Source: MGML01 sp964493985 (GTDB lineage Bacteria > Chloroflexota > Dehalococcoidia > Dehalococcoidales > UBA2162). Taken from it: 22,934 nt of DNA. Numbering within the stretch: position 1 is the stretch's first letter; the number at the start of each line of letters is the position of its first letter. The translations under genes and the position numbers were made by a program. Under the pieces are notes generated by a model. That model worked only from the letters and a program-made list of their open reading frames with translations. It searched no databases and was not told where the DNA came from. Below, in pieces: positions 8,075 to 15,516 of this stretch. The stretch is from NCBI GenBank assembly GCA_964493985.1, contig CAZBQL010000046.1, positions 1 through 22,934 on the forward strand, written 5' to 3'.

Positions 8075-9180
8075 TGCTCCAAACTCCCCTTGTGGGGCTG
8101 GTATATACAGTATGGCTCTGCTTCCAGGTAGTCCCCGGTAGCTTCATATGCCCTTGCCCGGCAACCGCCACATATCAATTTATACTCGCATTCACCACAT
8201 TTACCTTTAAGATTCGCCAGATTTCTCAAGCTCTTAAAAAGCGGTGCATCAGCCCAAATCTTCGCGAAGGTTTCCTTTCTCACGTCCCCCGCCTCTATAT
8301 CCAGGTATCCGCAACCTTTCACTTTCCCCAGGTAAGAGACGAAAGCGAAGCCGGTCCCGGCCAGACATCCCCGTGTAATGACATTGGCCGGGTGGCCGCC
8401 GCCCGGTTTAGCGGTAACTTGTTTTCCCTTTTGCCGCTGTTTGACCACCCTCATGTAATGGGGAACATCAGTAGGCTTGAAAAAGAGCCTGTCTTCAAGC
8501 TCCTGCTGCTTATCATATATTTTATGCAGTGTTTCTTCGTATTGTTCCGGGGGCAATTCCAGTGACTCCAGTCCCTTGCCCCGCCCCGTCGGCACCAGGA
8601 GAAAGGGGTGGAAAGCCACGGCGCCAACGTCCAGAGCCAGGGTAATGAGATCATCCAGCAGATCAACGTTCTTACGGGTGAGGGTGCTGTTGATCTGTAT
8701 TTCTATACCGGCGTTACGCGCGTTGGCTATACCTGCCAGGGCAGCTTTAAAAGCACCCTCTTGCCCCCTGAACTCGTCCTGTAGTTCAGCATTCGGAAAA
8801 TCCAAGCTGATACCGACACGAGCGATGGGGATGTTTTTTAACTCGGCTGCTATTTCACGGCTGATAAGCGTGCCATTTGTGCCCATAACTACCCGCAGAC
8901 CGCGTTGAAAGGCATATTTCCCTATTTCAAAAACATCCTTTCTCATGAGAGGCTCACCGCCTGTGAGAATGAGGATCGGCTTGCCAACCTCCACTATCTG
9001 GTCTACCAGTTTGAAACACTCTTCGGTGGTCAACTCGCCACTGTAATGAGCGGAATCTGCCGAGCCCCGGCAGTGCGCGCAATAAAGATTGCAGCTCCGT
9101 GTGACTTCCCAGGCAACCACGCGCAGGTGTGGAGTAATCAAATTTTCCGGTTTAACTTTTTCTTCGCTGTTCGTTGTCAT
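8071..9180 (-). CDS. ahbD: Heme b synthase AhbD (radical SAM)
   Basis: AhbD oxidatively decarboxylates two propionates of Fe-coproporphyrin III to vinyl groups, giving heme b without oxygen. The radical SAM cluster motif is CNLYCAHC (C30, C34, C37), followed by ILTGGEPLMRKDVF and GTNGTLIS. The C-terminal SPASM-like part has RGCLAGTGFAFVSYLGKVKGCGYL and CGECEYKLICGGCRARAYEATGDYLEAEPYC. The last motif and the VAWEVTRSCN start match AhbD better than AhbC, from memory of both families. The frame is open to a TTG at 9192, but I prefer the ATG at 9180 with GGGAG about 12 bp upstream. It overlaps ahbC by 29 bp. Confidence 0.9.
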   Translation of the reverse strand: MTTNSEEKVKPENLITPHLRVVAWEVTRSCNLYCAHCRGSADSAHYSGELTTEECFKLVDQIVEVGKPILILTGGEPLMRKDVFEIGKYAFQRGLRVVMGTNGTLISREIAAELKNIPIARVGISLDFPNAELQDEFRGQEGAFKAALAGIANARNAGIEIQINSTLTRKNVDLLDDLITLALDVGAVAFHPFLLVPTGRGKGLESLELPPEQYEETLHKIYDKQQELEDRLFFKPTDVPHYMRVVKQRQKGKQVTAKPGGGHPANVITRGCLAGTGFAFVSYLGKVKGCGYLDIEAGDVRKETFAKIWADAPLFKSLRNLANLKGKCGECEYKLICGGCRARAYEATGDYLEAEPYCIYQPHKGSLEQ

Positions 9181-10360
9181 CACGTTTACCAATCTCCCGG
9201 TCGGTCAGATAGCATGCCGGGTCTTCCTCCCAGACGTCGCCGTAAACCGCCTCGGCCCTTACACGCAGGTTACCATTACACAGGTCAAGGTAATTGCAAT
9301 TCCTGCAACGCCCTTTGAGCAGCCCTTTCCGGTCTTTAAGACCCTTTAGAATCGCGTCAGATTTATCCGTCCAGATATCGCCGAACTTTCTCTCCCGGAC
9401 GTTTCCCAGATTATGGTGCCACCAGAACTGGTCGGGGTGAACGTTACCGGCATCGTCCACGGCGCCTATCTTTATTCCGGAGTTATTACCCCCGTTCATC
9501 TTTAACAGGGTCAAGGCATTTTCAGCTCGCTCAGGATCAGTTTCTTTGAGCTTGAGGTAAAGATAAGCAGCATCGGCATGGTTGCCGACCGTCAGGATTT
9601 CCTTTGGCTTGCCACGCTGATGCAAGTCAACGGTACAGTCGCAAATTACATCTACAGCCTTTCTGGTCTGCGAGTGGCTGAGGTCATGTTTCCGGAGGTT
9701 GTCACCACGTCCGCTGTAGGCGAGATGGTAGAAGCAAACACGGTCTATACCCTCATCCTCCACCAGCTTGAAGATAGCTGGAATTTCCTGGTGGTTAAAT
9801 TTTGTCAGTGTCAGGCGGAGGGAGACGCGTAATCCCTGTGCTATACAATTCCTTATTCCAGCAAGCGCTTCTTCGAAGGCACCCTTGCGACCACGAAAAC
9901 GGTCATTATTCGGTCCGATTCCGTCCAGGCTGATACCAACCTCGGCAAATCCCGCCTTTTTAAGTTTTTCGGCAGCACTATCATTAATAAGTGTCCCATT
10001 GGTGGAAATTGCAATCCTTATTCCTGCATCGCGTGCGTAATCAGCAAGATGAAAAAGGTCTTTTCGCAACATTGGCTCACCACCCGAAAACAGGAGCACC
10101 GGCACGCCGAACTCAGCAAGTTCACGGATAAAATATTCACCGTCACGGGTATTCATTTGTGGTGGTTCGCCATTTGCATCAGTAGCGCTGGCATAGCAGT
10201 GGATACACCTTAAATTACACTGGCGGATGCAGTTCCACACCACGACGGGACTACCGTCACTATGGGCTTTTATACCATGTGCCCGGGAAGACTTGTCCCC
10301 ATACCGGAGACTGTCTCCGGGGCTTATCGTGTCACATAAAAGACGTGAGACTGATATCAA
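9152..10360 (-). CDS. ahbC: 12,18-didecarboxysiroheme deacetylase AhbC (radical SAM)
   Basis: AhbC removes the two acetate side chains at C2 and C7 of 12,18-didecarboxysiroheme, giving Fe-coproporphyrin III for AhbD. The motif CNLRCIHC (C48, C52, C55) binds the SAM cluster. VLLFSGGEPMLRKDL, STNGTLIND, GISLDGIGPNNDRFRG, FYHLAYSGRG and HPDQFWWHHNLGNVRERKF are the stretches that separate AhbC from AhbD, as I recall the families. The C-terminal cysteines are in CRNCNYLDLCNGNLRVRAEA. The start is a TTG at 10360 with AAAGGAGA about 9 bp upstream, and TTGA overlaps the regulator stop. About 35 residues before the core look variable. Confidence 0.9.
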   Translation of the reverse strand: MISVSRLLCDTISPGDSLRYGDKSSRAHGIKAHSDGSPVVVWNCIRQCNLRCIHCYASATDANGEPPQMNTRDGEYFIRELAEFGVPVLLFSGGEPMLRKDLFHLADYARDAGIRIAISTNGTLINDSAAEKLKKAGFAEVGISLDGIGPNNDRFRGRKGAFEEALAGIRNCIAQGLRVSLRLTLTKFNHQEIPAIFKLVEDEGIDRVCFYHLAYSGRGDNLRKHDLSHSQTRKAVDVICDCTVDLHQRGKPKEILTVGNHADAAYLYLKLKETDPERAENALTLLKMNGGNNSGIKIGAVDDAGNVHPDQFWWHHNLGNVRERKFGDIWTDKSDAILKGLKDRKGLLKGRCRNCNYLDLCNGNLRVRAEAVYGDVWEEDPACYLTDREIGKRDDNEQRRKS

Positions 10361-11010
10361 TTTTTAGTCTCCTTTTCTGATTTATTAAGCCCATTCCGGT
10401 ATAATTGATGTGCTGCTACCAGGGCGACCAGCGCTTCATCAAATACCTGGATTGCCAGAGGTATTGCGTCGACGACTCTGCCGGTGATGGCTTCGCGTTT
10501 TTTCAACAAATTAGTGGACGCATTGATTATAGGTTCGCGGTGCATCAGGAAAGCCTCCACTGACTCGGCTAACGGTAATCCATGCGTTGCCAGAGTCTCC
10601 CCCATATTCTGGCCTACTTCCTGGATCAGGAGAATTGTTTCTCCCCGCCTGGAAGGCTCACTGATATATTTCACGATTAAACTGAGAAGAGTTCGTCCTA
10701 AATCACCGAAATATTCAGTAGATTCCCGGGGAAGTTTTTTATGCCATGATTCTGAATTCAGTAACTTACCTGCAATCTCGCGGTGTATTTCCACGGTTTC
10801 TTCGAGTTCGGATACCAGGTCTTTTACTCCAAGTATTTTCGAGCGGGTACTAATGAACTTTTTTAATTCATTTCGTAAGTAACGCCTGTGTCCGCCGGGT
10901 GTGACAAAAGCCTTTATTTTCCCTTCGTCTGTCCACTGGCGTAGAGCTGCCTCACTTACACCGAGGAAACGGCTTGCTTCACTTATTCCGATTGATTCTT
11001 GTTGTGCCAT
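10357..11010 (-). CDS. MerR/BldC-type HTH regulator with an all-helical C-terminal domain
   Basis: Residues about 5-55 form a winged helix-turn-helix of the MerR/BldC/excisionase type (GISEASRFLGVSEAALRQW, then GKIKAFVTPGGHRRYLRNEL). The rest (about 60-210) is predicted helical, with RTLLSLIVKYISEPSRRGETILLIQEVGQNMGE and a LPLAESVEAFLMHREPIINA segment. The second half recalls the RsbRD/RsbR-type N-terminal sensory domain, but this is only a visual resemblance. No cysteine is present, so it is not a metal-thiolate MerR sensor. As first gene of the heme operon, overlapping ahbC by TTGA, it most likely controls that operon, perhaps sensing heme or a tetrapyrrole; the ligand is unknown. The start at 11010 lacks a strong ribosome site. 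Confidence 0.8.
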   Translation of the reverse strand: MAQQESIGISEASRFLGVSEAALRQWTDEGKIKAFVTPGGHRRYLRNELKKFISTRSKILGVKDLVSELEETVEIHREIAGKLLNSESWHKKLPRESTEYFGDLGRTLLSLIVKYISEPSRRGETILLIQEVGQNMGETLATHGLPLAESVEAFLMHREPIINASTNLLKKREAITGRVVDAIPLAIQVFDEALVALVAAHQLYRNGLNKSEKETKN

Positions 11011-11088
11011 TGGTTATTGCTAAAATTATCTATAATAAGTTAAAAAAAATTACAATAATCTACATTTTAAGTCAGCGTCCGTTAAATA

Positions 11089-11118
11089 GTTATAAAGTTT
11101 AAAAAGAAATGGTTACAA
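11089..11118 (-). promoter_or_regulatory. Candidate sigma-70 promoter of the heme operon
   Basis: On the - strand TTGTAA (11118-11113) and TATAAC (11094-11089) are separated by 18 bp; they match the consensus at 4 of 6 and 5 of 6 positions. Transcription would begin near 11082, leaving a leader of about 70 bases before the regulator start at 11010. AT-rich DNA gives many chance matches, so this is only the best candidate by eye. Confidence 0.35.
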
Positions 11119-11169
11119 AACTATGTCATTTGAATACAATAGTCTTCATTTTGCGGAAGCTAAAGTAAT

Positions 11170-11227
11170 ATCTATAAAAATCTATTAATTTCTATTAAAA
11201 TCTACATTATTTAGATTGTCAAATCTA
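11170..11227. promoter_or_regulatory. Phased ATCTA array, candidate operator
   Basis: TCTAT/TCTAC boxes begin at 11171, 11181, 11191 and 11201, an exact 10-bp period. A perfect inverted repeat follows, TAGATT (11212-11217), GTCA, AATCTA (11222-11227). Further copies lie closer to the regulator gene: ATCTATAAT occurs at both 11028-11036 and 11223-11231, and AATCTACATT at both 11057-11066 and 11199-11208. One-turn spacing of direct repeats would suit cooperative binding of a BldC-like protein on one face of the helix. The bound protein is inferred to be the adjacent regulator. Confidence 0.5.
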
Positions 11228-11458
11228 TAATTAATTACTTGAGGGTAATATTTTAAAAATACAAATTTTTTAATTAAGTTTTAATGAATGTGCTATACTC
11301 TCGCCCGAGACCAGGTTGATTTATGCGAAAAAGGAGTGCGATTTAAAATAAGCCTTAGTACAATAATCAGTAACAGGATTAATTCTCGAACTAATCTGAT
11401 TGTCAAGAATGGACTAAACGCTCAGCATAATTTGAACATATTTACTACGAAAAAGATT

Positions 11459-12112
11459 ATGGATATTGGAAAAACACTCTATATAACAAACATTAAAGAA
11501 TGGCATGATTGGCTTGAATCTAACTTTGATATGGAAAAGGAGATATGGCTAGTCTATCCATCTAAAGAATCCGGAAAACCGCGGATTATATATAATGATG
11601 CTGTTGAAGAGGCTTTATCTTTCGGCTGGATAGACAGCACCGTTAAACGGCTAGATGAACACTCAACAGCTCAACGCTTTTCTCCGAGGAATCCTCATTC
11701 CGGATATTCTCAAGCTAACAAGGAGCGATTACGCAGGTTAATTAAAGAAGGAAGGGTTCATCCATCCCTTCGAGAATCGGTCGAGAATGTTTTAAAGGAG
11801 GAGTTTGTATTTCCATCGGATATTCTCCGGGCGCTTAAAAACAATAAAAAAGCCTGGGAGAACTACCAGAATTTTTCCCCGGCATATAAAAGAATCCGCA
11901 TCGCGTATATCGAATCTGCCCGCGGCAGACCCGGCGAGTTCGAGAAACGGCTAAACAATTTTATTAAAAAAACGGAACAGAATAAAATGATCGGTTTCGG
12001 CGGAATCGAAAAGCATTATCAACCCGAAAGTGAAATTTTGTCACTTTCACTTTTCACATCAGCCTCATCAACATACTGGATAGCTTTGGTCTCACAGAAG
12101 CGAACACACTGA
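11459..12112 (+). CDS. YdeI/OmpD-associated (OmdA) family protein
   Basis: The family is recognised from LYITNIKEWHDWLESNF, EIWLVYPSKESGKPRIIYNDAVEEALSFGWIDSTVKRLDEHSTAQRFSPRNP, and the later NNKKAWENYQNFSPAYKRIRIAYIESA. Members are small cytoplasmic proteins of unclear biochemical role; some are named bacteriocin-protection proteins, which is weak evidence for function here. I use the ATG at 11459 (217 residues) because the family begins at this point; the frame is open back to 11288. After GFGGIEKHY, where relatives tend to stop, this protein continues for about 30 residues with no family look, running 94 bp into the 3' end of the opposite ferredoxin gene. The gene is AT-rich compared with its neighbours and may be a later arrival. 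Confidence 0.75.
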   Translation: MDIGKTLYITNIKEWHDWLESNFDMEKEIWLVYPSKESGKPRIIYNDAVEEALSFGWIDSTVKRLDEHSTAQRFSPRNPHSGYSQANKERLRRLIKEGRVHPSLRESVENVLKEEFVFPSDILRALKNNKKAWENYQNFSPAYKRIRIAYIESARGRPGEFEKRLNNFIKKTEQNKMIGFGGIEKHYQPESEILSLSLFTSASSTYWIALVSQKRTH

Positions 12113-12471
12113 GGGTCTCCACCGCAGAGATCACACTTGATTGTTTTTTCGGCAACAGGATCGATACTCATACCGCCGAACGGGCACGCATCGACGCACA
12201 TTCTGCAATTGATACAGCGACTATAATCGATCACGACGCTGTCTGAATTTTTGTCACGATAGATTGCATCGACCGGACAAACGGACTGGCAAACGGGAGA
12301 TTTACACTGCCTGCAGGTAACCGGAACATAAATGCCTTCCCATTCCGACTTATCGATCTTAATGCGACTTCGAAGCGGGTTGACTACACCGGCATGTTTT
12401 ATAGAACATACCATTTCACAGACCCGGCATCCCGTGCATTTTTCCTGGTCTATACTGATAACTTTTCCCAT
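12019..12471 (-). CDS. Four-cluster ferredoxin-type electron-transfer subunit paired with AOR
   Basis: This 150-residue protein has sixteen cysteines in four groups, C12-C22, C53-C65, C86-C96 and C113-C126. That is the HycB/DmsB-like arrangement for up to four [4Fe-4S] clusters. Most groups are the standard CxxCxxCxxxC or close variants (CTGCRVCEMVC, CINCRMCVDAC); the last, CDLCGGDPQCVRFC, has a longer internal gap, as is usual for this family. No signal peptide is seen, so it is cytoplasmic. It lies 16 bp after the AOR gene and probably carries electrons between AOR and a redox partner. The start has AGGGAA upstream. Its 3' end overlaps the convergent YdeI-like gene by 94 bp. Confidence 0.88.
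   Translation of the reverse strand: MGKVISIDQEKCTGCRVCEMVCSIKHAGVVNPLRSRIKIDKSEWEGIYVPVTCRQCKSPVCQSVCPVDAIYRDKNSDSVVIDYSRCINCRMCVDACPFGGMSIDPVAEKTIKCDLCGGDPQCVRFCETKAIQYVDEADVKSESDKISLSG
12026..12048 (+). terminator. Hairpin in the convergent overlap, weak terminator candidate
   Basis: GAAAGTGA (12026-12033) and TCACTTTC (12041-12048) form a perfect 8-bp stem with a 7-base loop. On the + strand ACTTTTCAC follows, a poor T tract. It lies inside the coding ends of both the YdeI-like gene and the ferredoxin gene, so it could be the original terminator of one of them, now read through. Confidence 0.25.
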
Positions 12472-12487
12472 TTTCCCTGCCTTTTCG

Positions 12488-14464
12488 TTAGCTTAAATTT
12501 TCCCCTGATGCGATGACGAGCGACCGGACCGGCTCGAATTCCAGTCCGAATTTTTTCATTGTCCCGGCATCATATTCGGCAGTAATACCGAGTCGTTCCA
12601 GCGTCTCAGGTCTGATATTGCCCTCTTTGTCCCAGCCGTGGATTCGATAGAACTCGTCGATCATTCCGGCAAATTTCTCGCGATCAAGGCACATACCCCT
12701 GACCGCGGGGATGCCAAGCTGGTTCGGCCTGTCAAAGTAACGGTCTACCAGCCAGTCGTCCGAACGTTGTAAGCCTTCACGAAGATTAAACAGCCTTTCC
12801 ATGTTATTGCTGCGTTCGGCACAGTCCCAGATATCTTTCGGACTCATATCGATATCCGTAACAAGCTTTATCAACTTCGACCACTCCTCGTAGTTAGGAT
12901 GAGTGGCTCCCATAAACGTAGTATGGAATTTACAGATACCCAGGCTGTCCACGGCCATAAAGGTATTTTCCTGCCAGAACACTTCCCAGGGCTTCCCCTC
13001 GTAATCACGGTAATCGGTGGTGAGTGGACCATTATATTCGACGGGGTTACTGTATATTTTCCGGAGTACCGGTTCGGGCAGATGATAAAGGTCTATGGCC
13101 GGACGGCTCCTGAGATGGTCGCATCCGCGGGAAGCGGTGGCGATATTCAGGGCAAGCGCGGGGGTAGCTTTCTCATCCGAATTCATCTGCCCCATGCCCT
13201 TAACATGCACAAAGTGGCTGATGGTGTCACGACCAAGTATCTTCGCAGCCCTGAGACCTCCCTCAGCTAGGATATCACCCAGTCCCCTGCGTTCACCTAT
13301 CTGCCGGGTGAGTTCCAGCACCGCATCTATGTTACCCCAGCGTAATTCCAGCCCACCGGTATCATCCGTGGTCAGTAATCCTTCCTCGAAACACTCGATC
13401 GCCCAAGCGATCATATTTCCGACTTCCAGGACATCAAGACCATATTTGTTGGTCAGGTGCGTGCCTTCCAGGATCCCAACCGTATCGCGACAGCCGACGA
13501 TGGAACCGAAAGACACCTGGTGTGTATATTCAGGTCCTTCACCATAGACTCCCTTGTACGGACCTTCGGGAATGACGAATTTGCTGCGGCAGTGGACACC
13601 ACAACCGTAGCAGGCAGCCATACCGGTCACATATTCATCGATTGCTTCCACTTCCACATCATCGGCATTTTCCATCTGGTTATATAGTGAATTGTATGCG
13701 TTCACAAGCCCCTGGGAATTGGTTGCGCTGAAGATAGACGGAGTACCAAGTCTGCCCTGCGTCTGGCTGACCTTGGAACTGTCTATCTGTGTCATGAATT
13801 CCCTGTCGTATTCCAGGGCTTCCTGTGGATGAGCGAGTGTGATATCCATAGAGCCAAGAGCAGCGACAGCCTTCACGTTCTTGGAGCCGAGTACCGCCCC
13901 CATGCCTGTTCTACCACAGGAATTTTTCAGACCGGTCATCACATTAGCAAAGCGAACGAGCTTTTCACCGGCGGGACCGATTACCATGGACTTCACTTTT
14001 TGGTCACCAAGTTCGTCACGAATTGCCTGCTGGCTTTCCTGTACGTATTTACCCCAGATATTTCCGGCATCACGGATCTCTATCTCACCATCATGAACGA
14101 AAAGATAGACAGGCTTTTCGGATTTTCCAAAGAGAACAAGGTGATCGAAACCGGCGAATCTCAGTTCCGGGGCGAAAAATCCACCTCCGCTGCTGCTGCC
14201 AAGATAACCGGTAAGCGGAGATTTTGCACAGATATGGGTACGGGATGCTGCAGATGCAGGGGTTCCGACAAGTAATCCGGCACTGATTATACATACATTA
14301 TCAGGACCAAGAGCATCTACCCCCGGTTTCAAATAGTTGTAAAGCAGGTAAGCATCGAGACCGCGACCTCCGATGAATTTCCTGCGGAGTTTTATCGGTA
14401 TGGGACGCTTTTCGATTTTACCCGAGGTAAGGTCTATCAATGCAATTTTTCTGTTTAAAGCCAT
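12488..14464 (-). CDS. Aldehyde:ferredoxin oxidoreductase family, tungstopterin enzyme
   Basis: Members oxidise aldehydes to acids, or run in reverse, using a tungsten bis-pterin and one [4Fe-4S] cluster. At 658 residues it is a full-length member. Visible marks are FIGGRGLDAYLLYNYLKPGVDALG (30-53), GTPASAASRTHICAKSPLTGYLGSSSGGGFFAPELRFAG (67-105), GPAGE and CGRTGMGAVLGSKNVKAV (183-200), the cluster ligands CYGCGVHC (C285, C288, C292) and the fourth ligand C511 in DSLGICKF. The start has an AGGAGGAA ribosome site. The substrate cannot be told from sequence. Benzoyl-CoA reductase BamB belongs to the same superfamily, but the N-terminal part looks like ordinary AOR. It forms an operon with the ferredoxin and diverges from a TetR gene. 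Confidence 0.92.
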   Translation of the reverse strand: MALNRKIALIDLTSGKIEKRPIPIKLRRKFIGGRGLDAYLLYNYLKPGVDALGPDNVCIISAGLLVGTPASAASRTHICAKSPLTGYLGSSSGGGFFAPELRFAGFDHLVLFGKSEKPVYLFVHDGEIEIRDAGNIWGKYVQESQQAIRDELGDQKVKSMVIGPAGEKLVRFANVMTGLKNSCGRTGMGAVLGSKNVKAVAALGSMDITLAHPQEALEYDREFMTQIDSSKVSQTQGRLGTPSIFSATNSQGLVNAYNSLYNQMENADDVEVEAIDEYVTGMAACYGCGVHCRSKFVIPEGPYKGVYGEGPEYTHQVSFGSIVGCRDTVGILEGTHLTNKYGLDVLEVGNMIAWAIECFEEGLLTTDDTGGLELRWGNIDAVLELTRQIGERRGLGDILAEGGLRAAKILGRDTISHFVHVKGMGQMNSDEKATPALALNIATASRGCDHLRSRPAIDLYHLPEPVLRKIYSNPVEYNGPLTTDYRDYEGKPWEVFWQENTFMAVDSLGICKFHTTFMGATHPNYEEWSKLIKLVTDIDMSPKDIWDCAERSNNMERLFNLREGLQRSDDWLVDRYFDRPNQLGIPAVRGMCLDREKFAGMIDEFYRIHGWDKEGNIRPETLERLGITAEYDAGTMKKFGLEFEPVRSLVIASGENLS

Positions 14465-14518
14465 ATCTTCCTCCTGATTCCCCTGTTACTGTTCCCGGGC
14501 CTGCCTTTATACAATATT

Positions 14519-14552
14519 TTAACATATATTAAAAATTTTTAACAGTAATTAA
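14519..14552. promoter_or_regulatory. Paired TTAA-N6-TTAA boxes, candidate TetR operator
   Basis: Two 14-bp boxes, TTAACATATATTAA (14519-14532) and TTAACAGTAATTAA (14539-14552), agree at 12 of 14 positions. Each is an imperfect palindrome, and their starts are 20 bp apart, about two helical turns. A related TTAATTTGATTAA sits at 14655-14667 nearer the TetR gene. Just beyond the pair is a perfect TCACAAAAGTGA palindrome (14555-14566). They lie in the divergent AOR/TetR intergenic region, the usual place for a TetR-family operator. AT-rich DNA raises the chance rate, so confidence is moderate at best. Confidence 0.4.
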
Positions 14553-14707
14553 AATCACAAAAGTGACAGGCTCAATATAATATTTTAAGGGGACTGAATA
14601 CATTGATGATATTATGTGATTACAAAGAAATTTCGATGAAATGCCCTTGATTATTTAATTTGATTAAAATAATTGTATATTTGTTAAAAAAGAGGTAAAA
14701 TCTTCTT

Positions 14708-15325
14708 ATGAAGAATCGCAAGTACGAAGCACAAAAGAACGAAATACTGGAAGTAGCGCGCACGCTGTTCTGGGAAAAAGGTTACGATGGTACGAGCTTA
14801 AAGGACATTGCCGGCGCGTGCGGCTTCGAAAATACCAACCTTTATTATTACTATAAAAACAAAGAGGAAATTCTGTTTGAAGCATTGCGCATTGAACTCG
14901 ATACGCTCGTAAACGACACGAAATACCTGGGTAAAAAGGATTCAGGAAGTCCTGTCGAGCGTTTGAAGAGTTTTATTGATATCGAGTTGAAAAAGCACCT
15001 CGGCGAGCATCGACTTCAGGGGATGCTCATCGATTCGGAATTGCGTAAGCTGGACCCCAGGCACAGGCGGAAGATAGTATCGCTGCGAGACAAACATGAT
15101 GCGATCCTTTCCCAGATTATAACCGACGGTATCAATCATGGTGACTTCAGAGATATCAACGTCAAACTTACCGTCTACACAATATCCTCGGCTATCATAA
15201 GAAGCCGAATCTGGTTTTCTTCCTCCGGCACCATATCCCTCCCGGAATATTCGGACTTTATCTTCCAATTCGCCCTGAATGCTATCAGGTCTGATCCGGT
15301 GCCCAGGTCGGGTAAAATGTCATAA
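14708..15325 (+). CDS. TetR/AcrR family transcriptional regulator
   Basis: The 205-residue protein begins with the TetR helix-turn-helix: ILEVARTLFWEKGYDGTSLKDIAGACGFENTNLYYYYKNKEEILFEAL (about 13-60). The remainder is a helical ligand-binding domain without recognisable ligand residues; a region with RLQGMLIDSELRKLDPRHRRKIVSLRDKHDAILSQII recalls TetR_C regulators of acyl-CoA or lipid metabolism, but this is a weak hint. It is divergent from the AOR operon with a 243-bp AT-rich spacer, so AOR and itself are its most likely targets. Upstream AGAGG about 13 bp from the ATG is a mediocre ribosome site. A downstream role in the flavodoxin gene is possible. Confidence 0.85.
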   Translation: MKNRKYEAQKNEILEVARTLFWEKGYDGTSLKDIAGACGFENTNLYYYYKNKEEILFEALRIELDTLVNDTKYLGKKDSGSPVERLKSFIDIELKKHLGEHRLQGMLIDSELRKLDPRHRRKIVSLRDKHDAILSQIITDGINHGDFRDINVKLTVYTISSAIIRSRIWFSSSGTISLPEYSDFIFQFALNAIRSDPVPRSGKMS

Positions 15326-15516
15326 TAATGTAATAAATACTCGTTTCTTTTTATGACTATTGCACAAATCTGCGCCTAAAATTTAAGCGAAACTGCTCTT
15401 TCATTCATTTCAGGTGGATATACCATTGGAAGGCAAACATGGAATCGTCTATGATTTCCGGTTACCCAGTTATTAAGGGGAAAAGCCGATTATATACAAA
15501 AAGGAGATTGAACAAG

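Larger units (their letters stand above)
11011..11458. other. Long AT-rich divergent intergenic region
   Basis: This stretch separates the heme operon regulator from the divergent YdeI-like gene. It is markedly richer in A and T than the flanking genes. It contains a promoter candidate for the heme operon (11089-11118), repeated ATCTA motifs, and a perfect TATAAT at 11226-11231 on the + strand with a poor -35 region that could serve the YdeI-like gene. The frame of that gene stays open upstream to 11288, but those 57 extra codons do not look like the family. Confidence 0.6.

Noticed and set aside
8074..8565. 163-codon ORF on the + strand
   Set aside because: It lies antisense to ahbD and shows no recognisable motif; its openness follows from the codon use of ahbD.
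11288..11458. 57-residue N-terminal extension of the YdeI-like protein
   Set aside because: The added sequence has no family similarity, lies in the AT-rich regulatory region, and the family start matches the ATG at 11459.
12899..14275. Several ORFs of 76-150 codons on the + strand
   Set aside because: All are antisense to the AOR gene, overlap each other, and lack ribosome sites; treated as shadows.
12488..14464. Assignment of the AOR gene as BamB of a class II benzoyl-CoA reductase
   Set aside because: An AOR-ferredoxin pair could suggest BamBC, but the N-terminal and cluster regions look like ordinary AOR and no other Bam gene is present.
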